This document shows, in pieces, positions 36,551 through 54,785 of a stretch of DNA of 64,000 bases. Origin of the DNA: Lamellibrachia columna (lineage: Eukaryota; Annelida; Polychaeta; Sabellida; Siboglinidae); assembly GCA_963662155.1 (NCBI GenBank), contig OY759262.1:12959282-13023281 (forward strand), written 5' to 3'. Below the pieces are notes generated by a model. The model saw nothing but the letters and a program-made list of their open reading frames with translations, searched no databases and was not told the DNA's origin. Each line of letters begins with the position of its first letter. The first letter of the stretch is position 1. A program made the translations under genes and the position numbers.

Positions 36551-36650
36551 CACACATACATACACGCACAAACGCACGCACACATGCATGCACGCACTCG
36601 CATACGCACACATTATTTTATTAGCATGCATGCATGCATGCATGCATGCA
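36551..36650. repeat. (CGCA)/(CATA)-like and (GCAT)n simple repeats
   Basis: Imperfect CACACGCA-type repeat followed at about 36625-36650 by pure GCAT units, which are self-complementary. Confidence 0.85.
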
Positions 36651-36786
36651 CACATGCATAATTTTAATAGAATTAACGGAATTTAAAACAACTAAAATTA
36701 AAACTGTTTATTGTCTTGTGTAAGATATTTTTTTCTACAATGAAATGTTGTCTTTGTTTAGTGAAGTCTGTGTTACTTCAATTAAT

Positions 36787-36854
36787 GTATATGTGAGCAT
36801 TGGCTTCCATAGACATCAATGTCTATGTGAGCATTGGCTTACATAGACATCAAT
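36787..36854. repeat. 34 bp tandem duplication with internal inverted symmetry
   Basis: Two near-identical copies containing atgtgagcattggctt and catagacatcaatg. At the junction the sequence catagacatcaatgtctatg can form a hairpin. Confidence 0.9.
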
Positions 36855-39800
36855 GCAGCACAAACCCTGGGGCTGCAGTAGTTCAAACATTTTAATTCAG
36901 TTTTGTCATTAATCTCCTTTCCTGGCCACATTAATATTTGGGTCAGGTAACTGCAAGAAAAACTCCAACTCAGCAATGCACGGTGAGCCAGAGGCATTAT
37001 ACGTTTCCTGACAACTGGTGCCTGCTGTCTTTCTCCAGGGCTCCTTTAAGCCAAGAGTCGTAATGCATGATTTAGAAATAAGGCAAAGATAAATGGTTGT
37101 GACGACAGCTGAAGGGGGCACATATTTGTAAGTGGGATCAACTTTGAGTCATTTTCTGAGACAATCAGTCATACAGTGGAGGTGCCTTGCATTGTTCTGA
37201 GGCATCTGTGACTTGTAGAAAGCAGCCGCCTCTGGCCACCAACTGACATTGTTGGGCAAAGATCTTTCTGATCTGATAGGCTGAAACAATAAGGCGCCAC
37301 ACCAGCTGAGCAGAAGTGCCACAAATAAAGAAAACCACACGTTTCTATTATTTCTGACAGTGGATTAATCACTTGATATCCGGTTGATTTGGATTTGGTC
37401 ATGAAAAAAATGTCCACACATTTGTGCTATAGTGATGTGTATCAGAATACTTGACTTTAACCCTTGTTTCTTTGAGGACGCTCTCACACAGTGACTATGT
37501 CTTCTTTGGTTGCAATTAAGAGAGATGTCAATGGGCCACAGACAGTGAAGTTGTGACAATTGAAACTTCTGTCACACTTCAGTGAGAAATTACAGTAATT
37601 AGATATCAGCATGTGGATCTGCTAAATGTCCACAAGCACAGCCAGTAGTGGAATCTCTCACATGTGCCACTTGCAAATAACATCCTCTGACACGAATTGT
37701 GTTCAGTGAAATATGGGATGTGTGATTATCTTCTTTATTGAAGTGCCATTTGTTTGGGACAAGATTGATGTTACTGTATAAGATTCATACACTTGGGACA
37801 ATCTGGTTGATAAATGCCAGGCTGGTGGTAGGGGGCACAGCCTTCCCGGAGGATTATCGGCTGATCAGGTTGGACTTAAGACTTGGGTAATATTTGTCAA
37901 GGGGTCATGGCTGTTCATCATGGCCCACATATTTTCTGCTCTTACATCTGCCAGTGAAAATTAAATGGTGAACAATTATTTCTGCAATACTTAGACTCAG
38001 TGAATGTAACATTTGATTACTATAAGGCAAATGATTTTTGTGTAAGTCTGTTTAGATGATTATTAAGGTGGTTAAAACACTTTTGTATACAAATTTAATG
38101 ATGCAGAATTACAGAATGTAGCCATAAGGTGGTAACTTCAAAATGAGGGATGCACCCCTAAATATTGTTCAGGTGGGCTGCAATTATGGAAGGAGTGTTT
38201 TTCTGTCATTGGCACTAAATGTGAGGGTAAGTCATCATGCAATTTTTTTAGCTCAGGTTTTTAAGGCAAAATTACCCAAACAATTGTACAGCATTGGCAG
38301 CAATTTGAGGGATTGAAGTGTTTGTCCAAAAAAATTGATGTTGGTTTAAATACATTTTATTGTTCCTGCTTGTTAATGTTTAGCACATTAAAATGGTTTA
38401 TGTTGTTTTTAGTTATAGTGTATAAAGTTACTATTAATTGTGGTAGCCAGATGTAAAATGAGGCATTTCTTTTTTATTCATAGGTGATGTGGAGATAACT
38501 AACATAATAATTAGTATATGTATATAGAAATTCCATTTAAATAGCTCTGTATGTCTGGATATGGTCCAATCATAGCCATTTTAGATGCATACCATGGGTA
38601 TTAAAATATGTAGGACTATAGTATAAAACAAATTAGTTAGATAAATAATAATAAATGAGATAAAACATGATTCACATATATGTACACACATACATACATA
38701 CATATATACATAGTAAACTATATATAATATAAGATGAATTAGTTAAATAAATAATAATGAATTAGTTCTAACGTGACACAAATATACAAATCTAAGTGCC
38801 TATGTTGAAAATGTTTATCTTTAAAAGTAGTTAAAGACAAGATTGTCTTTATCTCGAGAGGAAGAGTAACACCAGTAGTTGGTTTGATGCCTTAGGCAAG
38901 ATCAGTCTCATCAGAGATGTTCAGCACAACAAATGACACAACAACAGGTCTGGTTGCAGAAAGCTATGCCTCGTCTTTGTGTTGCTAATTAGCATGTCTC
39001 TGATTACAAAGTTTGTAATTCTAAGCAGATTTCGCTGTTTGCGCATGGTTGTGGCAAAGTAAGGTTGTGATTGGGATTTATTCAAGTAGCAGGTGAATTT
39101 TAGATGGTCATTTATATGTAGTACATCTGGTAATTTTGTTGGAACATGGCAGCATAACTCGTCACACCTGTTACTGTTGTAAGTATGATAGGTGTGCTCT
39201 TTGATACATACTTTAGTTGCATGTTCCACAACTTTGCCAGTGTCACCATGTGTAACTGTTGCACGTTTGCATAGTGCCAACATCTGTCAGTTTTAACAAA
39301 TGGTATATTAGGTATTTACTGTTTGGTACAGATGGTGTTGTGATTTCGGGTAATTGCATTGCATCTGTTTAAGAATGCATTGGTGATTGCAGAAATAGCT
39401 TGTAAAACTGAGAAATTATACAACAAACTGTGGAGAGTCTTTTACAACTATGTCGAATGTGCTATTTCCATTAGACCGTAGTATCCTCAAATGTTTGAAA
39501 CAAAGTTTATGTTTATAAATATTCCCTTTCCATATATATTATTAGCAAATCAAAGTCTACCTGATTGTTCATGTAGGTAAGTATATCTTTGTAAAATGTA
39601 ACTAAAGGGATCGTGAAAATGTGTTGTTTTATGAGATGGTATGTCAACTAAAAGAAAGTTTCCTAAATTCGTACAAATAAATATAAAAGTTCTCAGCCGT
39701 CTGCCAGATCGGCATAGTTTAAGCAGTATAAAAAACTGAAGGAAAGACCATGTTTATCAAACTTAATTACATTGTTAATAAACGTGTTATACTTACAATT

Positions 39801-40679
39801 TTAATACACCTGTAGTATTTAGAATCCTTTGTGAAATTAATAGATACTAACAAATTAAATGTTTAAACCAGTGACAAGACATTGTTGATTAGCTCGCAGA
39901 TTAAGTAACCACATTTCTGCTGCAACACTGGTAAGGTGGGCAATGGTTTCAGACAAGGTGTGCCCTTGCATATAAACAGCCACAATCGATGCTATCACTT
40001 ATTGAGGCCTGTACTAACGACAACTTTGTCCAGTACAATTATTGCTGTGTTGGCTCCACTCGGCCATGACCAATGGTAGCTGTAGATGCATTAAGACAAT
40101 GGGAAATGGGTGTCATTCGCATGTCGCTCAGGCTTTAATAGCAACTTCATTTTCCTCAGTTGCTTCACACCTCGTCTAGAAAACTGCTGGAGTGTGGCAA
40201 GCTAATCGAAATGTAATTCTAATAAAGACAGAAAATAGACTTGAGTGCTTGTAATGTATGAAATGTTCAGCCGTTACCTGCTGAGATCGTTCTACCTGAT
40301 CACACACCTGTTATAGTGTGCTGTTACCATGCAGTGATCATGAACCGGAATGTAATTGCTGTTTTAAGAAGAAGGAATGACTTCCTGCCTCACAGTGTGC
40401 CAATTTGTTTCATGTATTCTGGTCACACAAAAATGAAATAACGCTCCATCACTTGTTAAAGTATGTGTCATTTTGACAGACTAATTAGTCAATAAACAAC
40501 AGAGGGCTTTTACTGCTTTATAATCTGATGTGGCAGGAAGTTAGGCTTCTTGTATTTGTCAATATCATAAATAGAAAATAAGCAACTTTAACAATAAAAC
40601 CTAGAAGTTACACAAAGTTTTATATGTAGTAAACTAGTTTAGTGTTTTCACAATTGTTTGTAGTTTTAATTAAAATATA
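36855..40679. other. Gene-free stretch downstream of Prox
   Basis: The region 36905-37700 has higher sequence complexity, with motifs such as ACAATAA and ACATTGTT (Sox-like), CAGCTG and AACCACA. This hints at regulatory DNA but is not proof. A repeated phrase (aaattagttagataaataat / gaattagttaaataaataat) occurs near 38630 and 38737. Confidence 0.4.
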
Positions 40680-41260
40680 TAACATTAATTAATATAACAG
40701 CATATTATTTTCAGATGATGTATAAAATACTAGTGTATCTTTTTCTATTTCTTAACAAAATGAAATTATATTTTACAAGTCGTCTAATTAAATATATTTA
40801 ATTACAGTAGTTACATATTATATATATATATATATATATATTGGTAAGTACAAACATTATATATGTGGACAATCTAGCAAGTAAACCCATTTAATTTACA
40901 CATGCCTTTAATATGTAATAATAGAATATTTTCAGACAATACAAAAAATACCAGTATATATAATTTTCTATTTCCAAAAGTAAGCAATTTTATAAGCTGT
41001 ATAAATGTATTGGTATGTATAAACAACATGTTAAGGTGGTGACACTGGCTTGTCGTGACATTATGTGGGCAATTTAATACACTGTAGTACCTAAACCTAT
41101 TTAATTTTTTTTTCTTCACATTTGTTTGTTTGTTTTCCTTTTAATTAATATGCAACATTAATATGATAACACATTATTTTCTGTTTCCAAAGAAAATCTG
41201 TGTATATTTTACTTTACAAGTTGGACAGTTAGGTAAATGATACAGTTGTATGTATAAACA
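40680..41260. repeat. Diverged tandem repeat of about 235 bp, 3 units
   Basis: Units begin near 40680, 40908 and 41153 and share the order aacattaat...cattattttc, a TTTCTATTTCC-like segment and gtatgtataaacaacat. Identity is low and one unit contains a TA array at 40818-40841. Confidence 0.5.
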
Positions 41261-45872
<4,612 letters not shown>

Positions 45873-45875
<3 letters not shown>

Positions 45876-47165
45876 CCTCAAGTTATTGTTATGTTAATCA
45901 ACATGCATATGTTGCAAGACAAACACCACCAGTTTACATATCAACTGGCAATAGCCAGTGGTCAATAAATAAACAGTGTACTAGCTTTCAAGGCATGTTT
46001 AAAGCAGCACCAACAAAAATATGAAATTATCATAATAATAAATAACTGATTATGATACAGATACTATGAAAACACCCTACAACATTTGTGAACTTGATTG
46101 TGCATTTTCATAGTTGGGTTAGTGACTGACATACTACTTCAGATATAAGGCTAAATTATTTGTCCCACAAAAAATGGGGCCTGACCAATGAAGAGTCAAG
46201 TCAGTTAGTGAATCAACATATCATAGCTGTACTTTTGTTTGAACTCTGAGCTGTTTACTATGTTGGGTAACAATATGGGGGTCCATGTTAATACCAAACT
46301 TTGTATTGCAACTGTCATCCTGGATGCTAAGTATATTATACTCACGCATAGTTGTATTGGTATCTACCACTTTCTACTTTATCCTTTTCATTCCTATGCA
46401 AACAACCATTGCCTAATATGTTGTTGGCATGCTTCATTAACTAATTATTACTTACACTAAACGAGTACTCTTCGTAATTACGAGACTTTTGACTGTTTGA
46501 GTACATACAATTTTACATTATAATGTTGACCTGTTATAAATGGACCTTTATTTGAATGTTTGTCGTTTTGTGATACTACAGTTTGTTGAACATATTATTG
46601 GCTATTGTTATGCATACTTGAAATTAACTGCTTCACAAGTATTAAAACATTGAAAACAAGGGCCACACGTCTGACATTTTCAAAGCTAGCCAAATTAAAA
46701 TGTGTTTTGAAATTCGCATAACATTAAAAATGGAATCACGTTTAAGTAGCACACTCATGAACTGATAAAGCATAAATACTAGAATAGTCCTGCGTGTAAA
46801 ACAATGTATAAATATATAAGCACACATATGGGATTATCACTTCGCACTTTGCATGTGTTCCAACACAATCGAGAACTAATTACGGCAGTGACAGGATTAC
46901 TAACCAGTGAGAATTTGTGCATGTACAATCATGCTATGCGATCAACACTGAACGTATCAAGAAACAAGAAGCTCTTCTCTTGAAATCCGAACTGAATACA
47001 ATTAATTTCCTTAAACAGTGTTACAATGATCCCTGGCTGGTGCACTGGCCATGGGAAGATGGAATTTGAAATGAGAGCTGCTCTCTGACTGACAAGTGTC
47101 TAATTGTAAGTGGCATTCTAACTGCGCACTCCTTGTTCCTATTCACGGAACACGTCTTGTTTTCC
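45873..47165. other. Flank downstream of Prox
   Basis: AT-rich DNA without recognised genes. If the Prox transcript uses a signal beyond the one near 47186, part of this is 3' UTR. Confidence 0.4.
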
Positions 47166-47485
47166 TGCTGGGTAATTGTACACTGTTTATTTTGTATGCA
47201 TAACAGGAAAGGTGGCTTTGTACTTTCGAACAGGTCATGGTTATGCCTATCTGCAAATCATTTAGGGAGTTTGCAGTTAGCACAAGAACATCGTCGTCTA
47301 AGTTACCACGCTGGCAACACACGTCACCGTCAAGTTAGGCTTCCAGAATACCCATTTCAATGATGGCCGCGTTGTACGTGAAATGTCTGGTTATCACTGC
47401 CTATGCGGCGACGCGTTCTGTACAACCAATTACGCACTTAGGTCTACGAAATATTACTATGTACACTGACGCCAAGCGTTCGGTT
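47166..47485 (-). other. Probable Prox 3' UTR with polyadenylation signal
   Basis: On the minus strand the stop codon is followed after about 295 bases by AATAAA (plus strand tttatt at 47186-47191). The sequence after it contains a TGTT-type downstream element. This would give a short 3' UTR; longer alternative 3' ends are possible. Confidence 0.35.
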
Positions 47486-47674
47486 CTACAACGTGTCATT
47501 GAGTTGCTCCATCCAGTTAGGCAGCTTGAAGAACTCTGGTAGCGGGTCATCCAGACGCGCGATCAGCTTATATATCGACTTCTTCCACGACTGTTCCTGG
47601 TCTTTATTCGCTATGATCGACTTGAAGAATTCGCGTAATGTTGTCTGGATGGTCATGCGAAAGTTGTCCGGTAC
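47486..47674 (-). CDS. Prox: Prospero/Prox homeobox protein, last coding exon (C-terminal Prospero domain)
   Basis: Prox/Prospero proteins are nuclear transcription factors whose atypical homeodomain is fused to a C-terminal Prospero domain that contributes to DNA binding and covers a nuclear export signal. This minus-strand exon begins after the acceptor tttcaactag and encodes 62 residues: [20 protein letters not shown], later [20 protein letters not shown], and a final [12 protein letters not shown] before TAG at 47488-47486. [14 protein letters not shown] and (L/M)DDPxPxFFK are diagnostic for the family. Phase 0 joins it to the exon at 58029-58173 to make QIEVPDNF, matching family members across the junction. 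The tail after LPNW diverges from the SPNFLEQL form of fly and vertebrate proteins. The gene runs leftward; its 3' end faces the gene desert. Confidence 0.95.
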   Translation of the reverse strand, partial: VPDNFRMTIQTTLREFFKSIIANKDQEQSWKKSIYKLIARLDDPLPEFFKLPNWMEQLNDTL

Positions 47675-47931
47675 CTAGTTGAAAGACAAAATAAAGACAT
47701 GTAATAATAAATTACAAAAACGTGTTGCTTCTCGAAAATGTCGCCATATGATTTCTGGTCATGAATATTATTTGTTTGGATGTAAATTCAGCTGACAGTA
47801 TATAAAGATTGTTATAGGGATAGATCATAGTTTGACTACGTTGCAATAGTCGCATAACAAATCCTCGAAAACCGCACAATTTTCTGTCGCATATATCCAA
47901 GACCATGATGACTGATCATGACATCGGACGC

Positions 47932-47956
47932 ACGCACGCACGCACGCACGCACGCA
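47932..47956. repeat. (CGCA)n microsatellite
   Basis: Six tetranucleotide units. Confidence 0.9.
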
Positions 47957-50900
47957 TAGGGCCTATCTCAGTATAATAATAATATATGGTATACGTATCA
48001 GTCGAAGTTTTAACATTTCTATTAAACAAAGCGATAAAACGTATTCTTCATCCCTGCGTCACTTCGTCTATGTGTATAAAAAACAATGTCCGAAATGAAA
48101 ACCAGAGCTAGGTCATCAGGTGTATATTAATTTTAGAGAGGAGATATCGATATTAGTCAATTTCCTTTTGTTAGCACAAGGCTAGTTCCAACAATGTAAC
48201 GTAATTACACCGACTCGTGTGCCTTCTTAGAGGGAAAGACGTTGTTTTACTCCCATCACATTTCTTTCGAGCGCAGTTATTTGTTATCACATTTACACAC
48301 CACTGTCGTTGTCTGAGACAGTTCGCTTCTACCAGACTCTTGCAGTCGATTCTGCCCACTCTGCATGTGATTTGAACGCTGTGCAACTTATTGATTGAAC
48401 GTTTACCGTTGTGCCCCCGCAACTTTATATAAATATATGTCTCCTGTAACAGTGTTAGACAAGAATTCCGTCAAAAAATTAGGACCTACAGCGATCACCA
48501 ATTGCTCGTCGTTGAATACTTCGGCTTACGTACAGGACTATTTCCTTGATTATGTATAGACATCAGTTCAAACTGGCCATGTGTCTTGCTCTAAGAAAAT
48601 GTCTGTGGAATGACACCATGCCATATACCCAGCATGTTTGAGCGCATTTGGCTTATTGTGTGGCTAATGTAATGTTCCTGCCCAAACAAGAACTTGCTAC
48701 CATCGGTGTTGCATCTTGTGACCATCGCTATGGGAGGGAGGGTAATATGCACTGATGCAGATAACTCCTATCGGAAGGGACACCGCCCACGTCGACAGTG
48801 GGGCAAGTATGGGAAATGCTGACCATCGGGAGCCGTGCAGGTTGTTGTGGAATTTGAAAACGAAATTCCATATTAACTTATAATCGTATGTATCATTACT
48901 GGTGGACAAAATATTCCCCCGAGACGAGTTGATACTAGATAAAAGTCACCCTCGTTCAAACGAAAGGAATGAAATGTCATCATCGTCGTTAATTACATGT
49001 TAGACGGAAAGCAAAATCTGGAAAATGTAATATTACTCCTTTCCACAGTGGGTTATTGACAGGTAACTTATTGATATATTAGTTCTGGAATCATTCGCAT
49101 TGCAGATGCACTATACGTCCGGGTCAGTAGTGTTGTTTAGAAAATGTGTCTTTGTACTTTGTTCTATTTCATTCATTGACTGCATTAATATTATTTCAAT
49201 AATAGTGTTTTACTCCCATCTGATATAAATTGTTTCATAACTGCATTATTTAAGCTCCGTATCTGTACAATAATGTAGTGGGTTGTTTCCAGTCCCCACA
49301 ACATTTTCGAAGGTTTATATATTTGTTAAGCGTACTGTTAAACAAATGTGCCTACTGTGTTCGTGTGGTTAAATTAGGGTCGTTGTCGGCGATAGCGCGT
49401 GTTGAAACACTTTGCCTGCAGCGACGAATAACGGCGAAGGCTTTCATTTTTCATTGTACCTATTTGGGAAGGCATTTTGTACTCATTACTGGCGTAGTTG
49501 TCGAGGCGCGCACGCAGCTATTTGGCATGCCACTCACACCGGAAGACCCGTTACATATGGCTGGAGGAGACGCCGAAACGACGCCGCCAGCGCCTCGCTG
49601 CAGGAGAAGACTGCCGCTCCGAACTGTCGTTAACACGTGATGCTTGAAAGTTTATTGCCAAGACAATTCCGGTTCGTTTGAAGCGGCCGTCATTGGCAAA
49701 CAACAGCAGTCGTTCCGAAGCTATAGCGACTACGCTGCGTTATAAACGGGCTGACTGCAGGAAATAATTTATGTTCCAAAGCAGATTGTTTGAAACTGGC
49801 AAAAGCCGTTAACAACAACAACATCCTGATCTTCGTTCCTTAATCGTTGATATGAATGTATCCGTGCATTGTTTTAAATCCAGCCAAGTTTGTGGAATTT
49901 ACAAACGTCAACCCACATTCATAAAAACCTATGTGATACGTTTTGAGAAGTTATGTCTCATATCAGATCTCATCGTTCGAAAGCACAATATCTATGGAAT
50001 ATAGTTATCAGAACACATATCAGAAATATCAGTTTCCACGAAACAGTTCAAACAGGTGTGGAAAAAACACTTATGTGCAGTGTTTCAGTGAACGAACTCA
50101 CACATGACCTAAGTGATCACACTCAGGTTCATGCATATTTTAAAGACATCTGCTTCCGCGTAACAATAACAGCAGCTCTGCGAAACGGATCTCATGAGAA
50201 TGTCGCGCTTTGTCTGAACGCACATGACGTGGTGACGCGAGTATTTTCTCGTTGTACACGTGTATTGTCGTTTAGAGAATGTCATATTTTATTAAACAGT
50301 CCTACAGGCTTTAGCGTCATGCTTCACAACGCTGATGACACATTCCTCTAGCGTGGGCTTGTCATTATATGCCAAAAGTTGCTTTTACCGTATCCATGGA
50401 AAACGAAGAATACACCCATTTCATCGTAAGGGTAATGCACATGCTAAGCCAATTGTACTTAAGTATATGCTTTTGTTGTGATCGAAGCAGTTTTATTCCA
50501 AATTAATTATATAGTTTTTTTTGCGGTAGTGTACTAGCCTTTTTTGTTAGCGATTCGTACCTGCTGTCCGACTTATCATGAATAGAATAATAAAAATACA
50601 CATATTTAATATGTACCTACACATAATATTATATAATAATTATTAATGGAAAATATTAATGGTAATGTTTTGTCAAACAAATTTCTTTGACAAATTTACT
50701 ATGTATCGGGGGAGGGGGTATAGATAAAACTGGTTTGTAGCTGCAGCGTACCGGGCGGGGGTAACAGGGGTGTAATCTGAAATTGCTCCACTTGGTATAC
50801 GAGTTAAATGAAAGCGCGGTCCAGCACGCCACCCAAAAAAGTTAAAAGTAATCAAGGCGAGATGCATTCAATGTGAGACCAGGCCTCTCGCGGCCGAGTA

Positions 50901-51355
50901 GACTTTGTCCTTTTTCACAGCGTATAAATGAAGTTGTTGTCGATATGCATAAAACACACTAGTCACACGGATCGCTTTATACAGCGTCGAGTGGCCACGT
51001 AGGTCACTTTTGTAACACACAAATATCACAGTAACACGTGTTATTTTAAAATAAGATGTTACACCGAGTACAGTGGCTTATCAAGTATTCTACTGGATAT
51101 ATAGGTCATCAAAAGAAAACAAGTTATTAGTATAGTTTCACATAACGTTTTCAATGATCTTTTACTTGATAACCGTTGTCATGTTAAAGATTGTGACAGC
51201 CACATATTTCCCCACCGTATGTATGTGTGCTGTTCGGAAAGGGGTGACACATTGATATGCTTATATAAGCATAAGGACCGCTTACGGATGAGGATTTACA
51301 CTATTAATCTACATTTATACATAGTGTAGTTAGACGAAATAATGGATGAAATTTA

Positions 51356-51423
51356 CTTCACGATTATGCTTAATGATCCATCCTGTTTTGTTGCGTCTCT
51401 GAGCTCAGGTTCCTGAGGATATA
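51356..51423 (+). repeat. LINE family A 3'-end fragment
   Basis: About 68 bases match the 3' UTR of the element ending at 14265, including cttcacgattatgcttaatg and gagctcaggttcctgaggat. Similarity stops just before the ATT tail, so this is a tiny truncated copy. Confidence 0.75.
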
Positions 51424-52704
51424 GTTGAACAACGTGTGCACGTACTTATTCTGAAATCTAATTTCTAGGTGGAACCGAATTAATGTTTTGAATGTGCCCC
51501 TAACGGAACCATGTAGAATCGGTTTATGTATACATTCCACTAAGGGAGTAAGTGAAAGGAAGCACCGAATGAATTCTGAAAACCGACACCACAGCAATCA
51601 AAGAAGGAATTATTCATTAACTTGACTCGGCCATCTATTGCTGTCATTTAATACCTGTGGTTGCTGGCGACAAGAAACAATGGCGAATGGTGTAGAAGTC
51701 GCACAACAAATTTCTGCTAGTCGAGATAGAGACCGAAAGTCTGCATGATATGTGTCACCAAATATCAATCCAATAAAGACAGTTTTCTAACAAGGGGTCA
51801 GTTTCGAAGTTACTCTAATATATAAATTTTATCCAGCATGTGCACTCTTTCATTTCTACGATGTAAATCCTAACAAATCTCTGAATTGAACAAAGCCAAA
51901 ACATACGCATCTGCTAAGTTTCGATACCCTCAAAACGGCTGTTTAATTCTAATCTACCTAGATGCTAATATAATCCGACCTGTCATCCTAAGTATATGCG
52001 CATACGACGGGACGAGCAATATCGGACTGGACCACTTCGTTTCTTGACACGTTATTTGCACTTTGTCCACACCAATCTTTGAATATTGACCATTTTCTGT
52101 GCTTTGGGAAAATTGTGGCAACGTTATCGTTACTAAGAGCCGCGAGACAGTTCATCGCCTGGCAACGTATTCAATAGCTGGCTTACCATAAAGGATTGTG
52201 CAAACACCTTCGGCACTTTACGCGTTTCTTTACATCGTACAGGCAAGCTCCTATGTTTGCCGACTTTCTCAGAAAATCGATGAACTAATGTAGGTGAAAC
52301 ATTAGGAAACTTCCTTCTCTAATAAACGTATTCAACAATTTCAGCAAGTCAGGGAATGACGACGACTTAATGCACTGCTGATTGTGTGTACTTAAATCTA
52401 CAGATGGGAGTCTTTGTTTGCATTTCCTCCGGCGCGATGGTCCCGTCACGACGTCATTGTCCGGGAGAGACAAACCGATCCGCACGCAGAACGACCTGGC
52501 GTTCAAATATGGTGGCGCAACCCATAATAAGTTACCTGTTGGCAAGGGCAGGACTAATAAACTAGTATCATAATTAATGTTTTAATGGAATTGTTGCCGT
52601 TCAAGCAAAATCCCCGAATAAGTTGTATTAGAAAATGGGTTGCAACATTTTTTTTATCGTATAATAGATGTCAACAAAAATATGTTATTATTGCACAGTT
52701 ACTT

Positions 52705-52736
52705 AATTGACATGTCAATCAATTGACATGTCAATC
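52705..52736. repeat. 16 bp palindromic unit duplicated in tandem
   Basis: attgacatgtcaat occurs twice with TCA between copies. Each unit is a perfect inverted repeat containing TGACA/TGTCA, the half-site bound by Meis/TGIF-type TALE homeodomains. Confidence 0.9.
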
Positions 52737-53179
52737 AAATAACTGTTTTCACATTTATAACTGTAATTAAAGCAAACAATGTAATACGTTTAATTGCAGA
52801 ATGCCGTTATTTGTTTGCAACTTTGCCTAATATGGAAGATAATACGAATCTATGTATTTAATTTGGACAGTGCAATCATAATCGAGTACTGCTTTGGTTT
52901 TTAATAGTACACCTCTTTAATCGATATTTTAATTGATAACTGAAACATATAACATATTTCGAGAATCACTACATGTTATTCCACGATTACACTTTATCTC
53001 ACATAATGAATTCGTTACCAGTAATGAATTACACATCAGACCAGTCAAATCATTTCCTACTATTTAATGACCTTCATTTGGTTGAAGATTTTGTCATCTT
53101 GGGGGGTAATCTTTGGCAGCAGGAAAGAGAGAAGAAATGTAGTAGTGCGATTTAGTGGGTTTAGGAAATGTAGAAAGGG

Positions 53180-53258
53180 AAGGAAGGGGATGGGAGGGAA
53201 GGGGATGGGAAGGAAGGGGATGGGAGGGAAGGGGATGGGAGGGAAGGGGATGGGAGAG
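53180..53258. repeat. 15 bp G-rich minisatellite, 5 units
   Basis: Unit gagggaaggggatgg with A/G variation at one site. It directly follows the 3' end (read on the minus strand) of the LINE relic and could form G-quadruplexes. Confidence 0.92.
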
Positions 53259-53261
53259 GTG

Positions 53262-53865
53262 TTTATAATTCAGAGGTGGCGTTGGAGTCTGGACTCAAAA
53301 GAGTCCAGGGTGGTCGCAGATACCACTTCTTAGGGCAGGCCATTCCACTTGGTTATTGTGCGTGGGAAAAAATAACATCTTCCTGCACTGCGTACGGTGG
53401 TAGGGAAGGTCATACCCGATGTCATGGGTCTTCCTAGTGTTTGTTTTTCGTGGACCGGATAGTGTGGGGAGGTACAGCGAATTAATTGAGATGGTTCCGG
53501 TGTTATGTTTATACTGAGGCGTGCGTTTTTTCTACGGGTTTGGGGGGTTGGCCAGTTTTGTGTGTCTAGCATAGATTCTATGGAGGCAGTGTGACGGTGT
53601 CTGTTGGTGACCCAACGTGCTGCTCTCCTCTGGATCTTCTCGAGGCAGTCACACCTGTGATGGTGTGTGGATCCGAGACTGAGCTGGCGTGTTCCAAGAC
53701 AGGTCTTACCAGGGCTTTGTATAGGCTGTTTCTTTGATATTCCTATTTTGATGTTCCGTCTAAGAAAACCTATAGGGTCTTCTTTGTCTTGTTTGCTGAG
53801 TCATTGGTGTGAGAGCTCGCTTGTGATAGTGATGTCTAGGTATTTCACCTATGCGGTCATGTGCT
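53262..53865 (-). pseudogene. LINE RT C-terminal relic (Jockey/CR1 group)
   Basis: Minus-strand frames read VKYLDITITSELS, then IGFLRRNIKI, ALVRPVLEHASSVSDPHT, CLEKIQRRAARWVTNRH, SMLDTQNWPTPQTRRKNARL and CYFFPRTITKWNGLP. This is the conserved region after the RT thumb (KALVRPVLEYASSVWDPH, LEKIQRRAARWV, FFPRTIRDWNALP). At least two frameshifts and stops occur between segments. A 3' UTR with the ctgggactc-like/ggtggtcgcagatacc region extends to about 53262. It lies in the same orientation as the Prox transcript. Confidence 0.88.
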
Positions 53866-54439
53866 TATAATTTTGCACCATAAAATGTTGTTTGAAAACG
53901 TATTTCGTTTATAGCAATACTGTAATAGGGAAAACATCTCATTTATAACAATTAAGTATATGATTGGTTAATTAAGCTAACTCGAGTTGTGCTGAAATGT
54001 ATACGCGGTCAAGTGTCACTGTTTTATTTGACTGAATGAGTATAACGTATTTAAGCTATACATCAAACTATTATATATATAGTTCTGCTGTTCACTCTAT
54101 ATTCGATGGATCTAAATAATTCGTCTTCTGGAAGAGAAATAAGTTTATTCGATGGATCGAAGTAGCCCAGTGGTTATACGTCATTGTAGCTTTGCATAGA
54201 CATTCTGTAAAACACCTGGAAGGCAATACTGCAGTAATTGTGCCTCATAATCGATAACGCACAAATCGTGGACAACGCTTTAATGTGCAAACATAATCTA
54301 TATGCGTTTATGATTTCTTGCCGGACTACATCGCCACTTCTCCGCGCACACTCATGAATAGCGTTTGTTTCATGGGGCGTTCCGTCTCGTAATGGCTTTA
54401 TGGAAATGTTATGACATTCGATTGGAGTCACTCAGCTAC

Positions 54440-54785
54440 TCAAGGTTATGAGACGCCGCCATGGGCGACCTTTGTATTGCGACTAGACGCCCGAGCGGAC
54501 GGTGCGTGTCTTTGTGGGCGGGCCAGTCTTGTCAAAAGCCAGCAAACAAAGGCGCGAAATCATCGAAATCGCAACTAAAACCACTTGGTTTGGAGCGCTC
54601 CGGCTTCAGCTGTTGCTCCGCCCGTTCACAATGGCCATCATATTTTGTTGTTGTAAATGGAAGAACGTATCGTCGATTTCTCGCTTTGTTGTCGATCGTT
54701 TAAGGAAATGCGATAATGCAACTCCTGCGAGCGCCAGCACGACGCATTGTTCGGCTTCTCGGTGTATGGACGGCTCTTAGAGCCG
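54440..54785. other. CpG-rich block in the Prox intron
   Basis: This non-repetitive segment has many CpG dinucleotides and GC-box-like ggcgggcc. Open frames on the plus strand are present but have no domain. It could be a regulatory element or internal promoter; the sequence alone cannot decide. Confidence 0.3.

Noticed and set aside
49278..49640. 120-codon plus-strand frame in the Prox intron
   Set aside because: Antisense to Prox, no recognised domain, no good splice sites; its openness follows from local CpG richness.
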